From assembly GCA_003614735.1 (NCBI GenBank), contig KZ992601.1:1-27083 (forward strand): a stretch of 27,083 nt of DNA, in the 5' to 3' direction. Below, one piece after another: positions 26,937-27,083 of this stretch; the stretch's first letter is position 1; every line of letters begins with the position of its first letter. Under the pieces are notes generated by a model, which was not told the DNA's origin, ran no database searches, and worked only from the letters and a program-made list of their open reading frames with translations. The translations under genes were made by a program, and so were the position numbers. The DNA comes from Thamnocephalis sphaerospora. Lineage: Eukaryota; Zoopagomycota; Zoopagomycetes; Zoopagales; Sigmoideomycetaceae.

Positions 26937-26993
26937 CGGCCCACGTTAGCACCACGCCACATCGTATACTCTCTCCTGCACCACTTATCCAAC

Positions 26994-27083
26994 ATGGCTC
27001 TCGAGTCGCTGCTTACTCTGGAAACGGTGCTGGTCCTTGCCGGTGCCTATGCGCTCTACTCTGTCATCACCAACAAGATTACA
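26994..27083 (+). CDS. N-terminal 30 codons of a membrane-anchored protein, paralogue of the left-edge gene
   Basis: ATG at 26994 opens a frame that runs off the right edge. It begins MALESLLTLETV and then reads LVLAGAYALYSVITNKIT, the same 18 residues as the left-edge gene. The first 35 coding nt match the left copy at 23 positions, with several synonymous changes, so both genes are under protein constraint and are not recent copies there. The next 55 nt are identical. The hydrophobic N-terminal segment suggests a signal anchor. A cytochrome P450 is a reasonable but unproven guess. The leader just upstream is CT-rich. Confidence 0.55.
   Translation, partial: MALESLLTLETVLVLAGAYALYSVITNKIT
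27029..27083. repeat. Right arm of exact 55-bp terminal inverted repeat
   Basis: This is the exact reverse complement of bases 1-55; the flanking base (27028 versus 56) differs. See the left arm for interpretation. Confidence 0.95.

Noticed and set aside
1-27083. Terminal inverted repeats of a giant transposon
   Set aside because: The repeats lie inside matching coding frames of two paralogues, no target-site duplication can be seen, and no transposase is present in between.

Overview
The window looks like a piece of an early-diverging fungal genome, most plausibly a zoopagomycete of the Kickxellales (Coemansia/Linderina type). This is inferred from gene style, not from a search. Supporting signs are very short spliceosomal introns (55-79 nt, GTAAG/GTATG donors, CAG/TAG acceptors), nuclear-type tRNA genes with internal promoters and T-run terminators, Kozak-type starts (GCCACCATGA, GCCATGG), and eukaryotic families: MYND/Mss51-like, OPT, DHA2-type MFS, RING/TRAF-type zinc fingers, PH domain, and a secreted LPMO-like protein. 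No bacterial operon signals were seen.

Layout from left to right. The far left end (minus strand) holds the first 30 codons of a membrane-anchored protein. A secreted chitin/cellulose-active LPMO-like protein with a C-terminal Cys-rich carbohydrate-binding-like domain follows (minus, 1192-1974). After a gene-poor stretch comes a tRNA-Lys(UUU) (minus). Two head-to-tail plus-strand genes follow: a two-exon GDSL/SGNH esterase (4413-5367) and, 46 nt later, a six-exon conserved eukaryotic protein of unknown function (5414-6809). The largest gene encodes a RING + TRAF-type zinc finger + leucine-rich-repeat protein of about 1445 aa (minus, 6986-11323). Next are a two-exon MYND zinc-finger protein of Mss51/ZMYND17 type (minus, 12246-13467) and a tRNA-Ala(AGC) (minus). 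An intronless oligopeptide transporter (plus, 15465-17729) faces, tail to tail, a 1210-aa PH-domain scaffold-like protein (minus, 18003-21635). A five-exon DHA2-type MFS exporter (minus, 22401-24485) and a gene-poor 2.5 kb complete the window. The right end (plus) holds the first 30 codons of a paralogue of the left-end gene.

The first and last 55 bases are exact reverse complements. Both ends therefore run into the same coding sequence of two outward-facing paralogues. Just upstream of the shared block the two genes differ at about a third of positions. An exact 55-nt overlap is also what a de Bruijn assembler with k=55 leaves where contigs break at a repeat, so the window may be a whole contig bounded by a collapsed gene family.

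The genes do not form one obvious pathway. The membrane and secreted functions (LPMO-like protein, esterase, peptide uptake, drug-type efflux, anchored end proteins) suit a saprotroph. The RING/TRAF/LRR and PH-domain proteins are probably regulatory. The most unusual item is the RING-TRAF-LRR protein. I found no CRISPR array, rRNA or intact mobile element.
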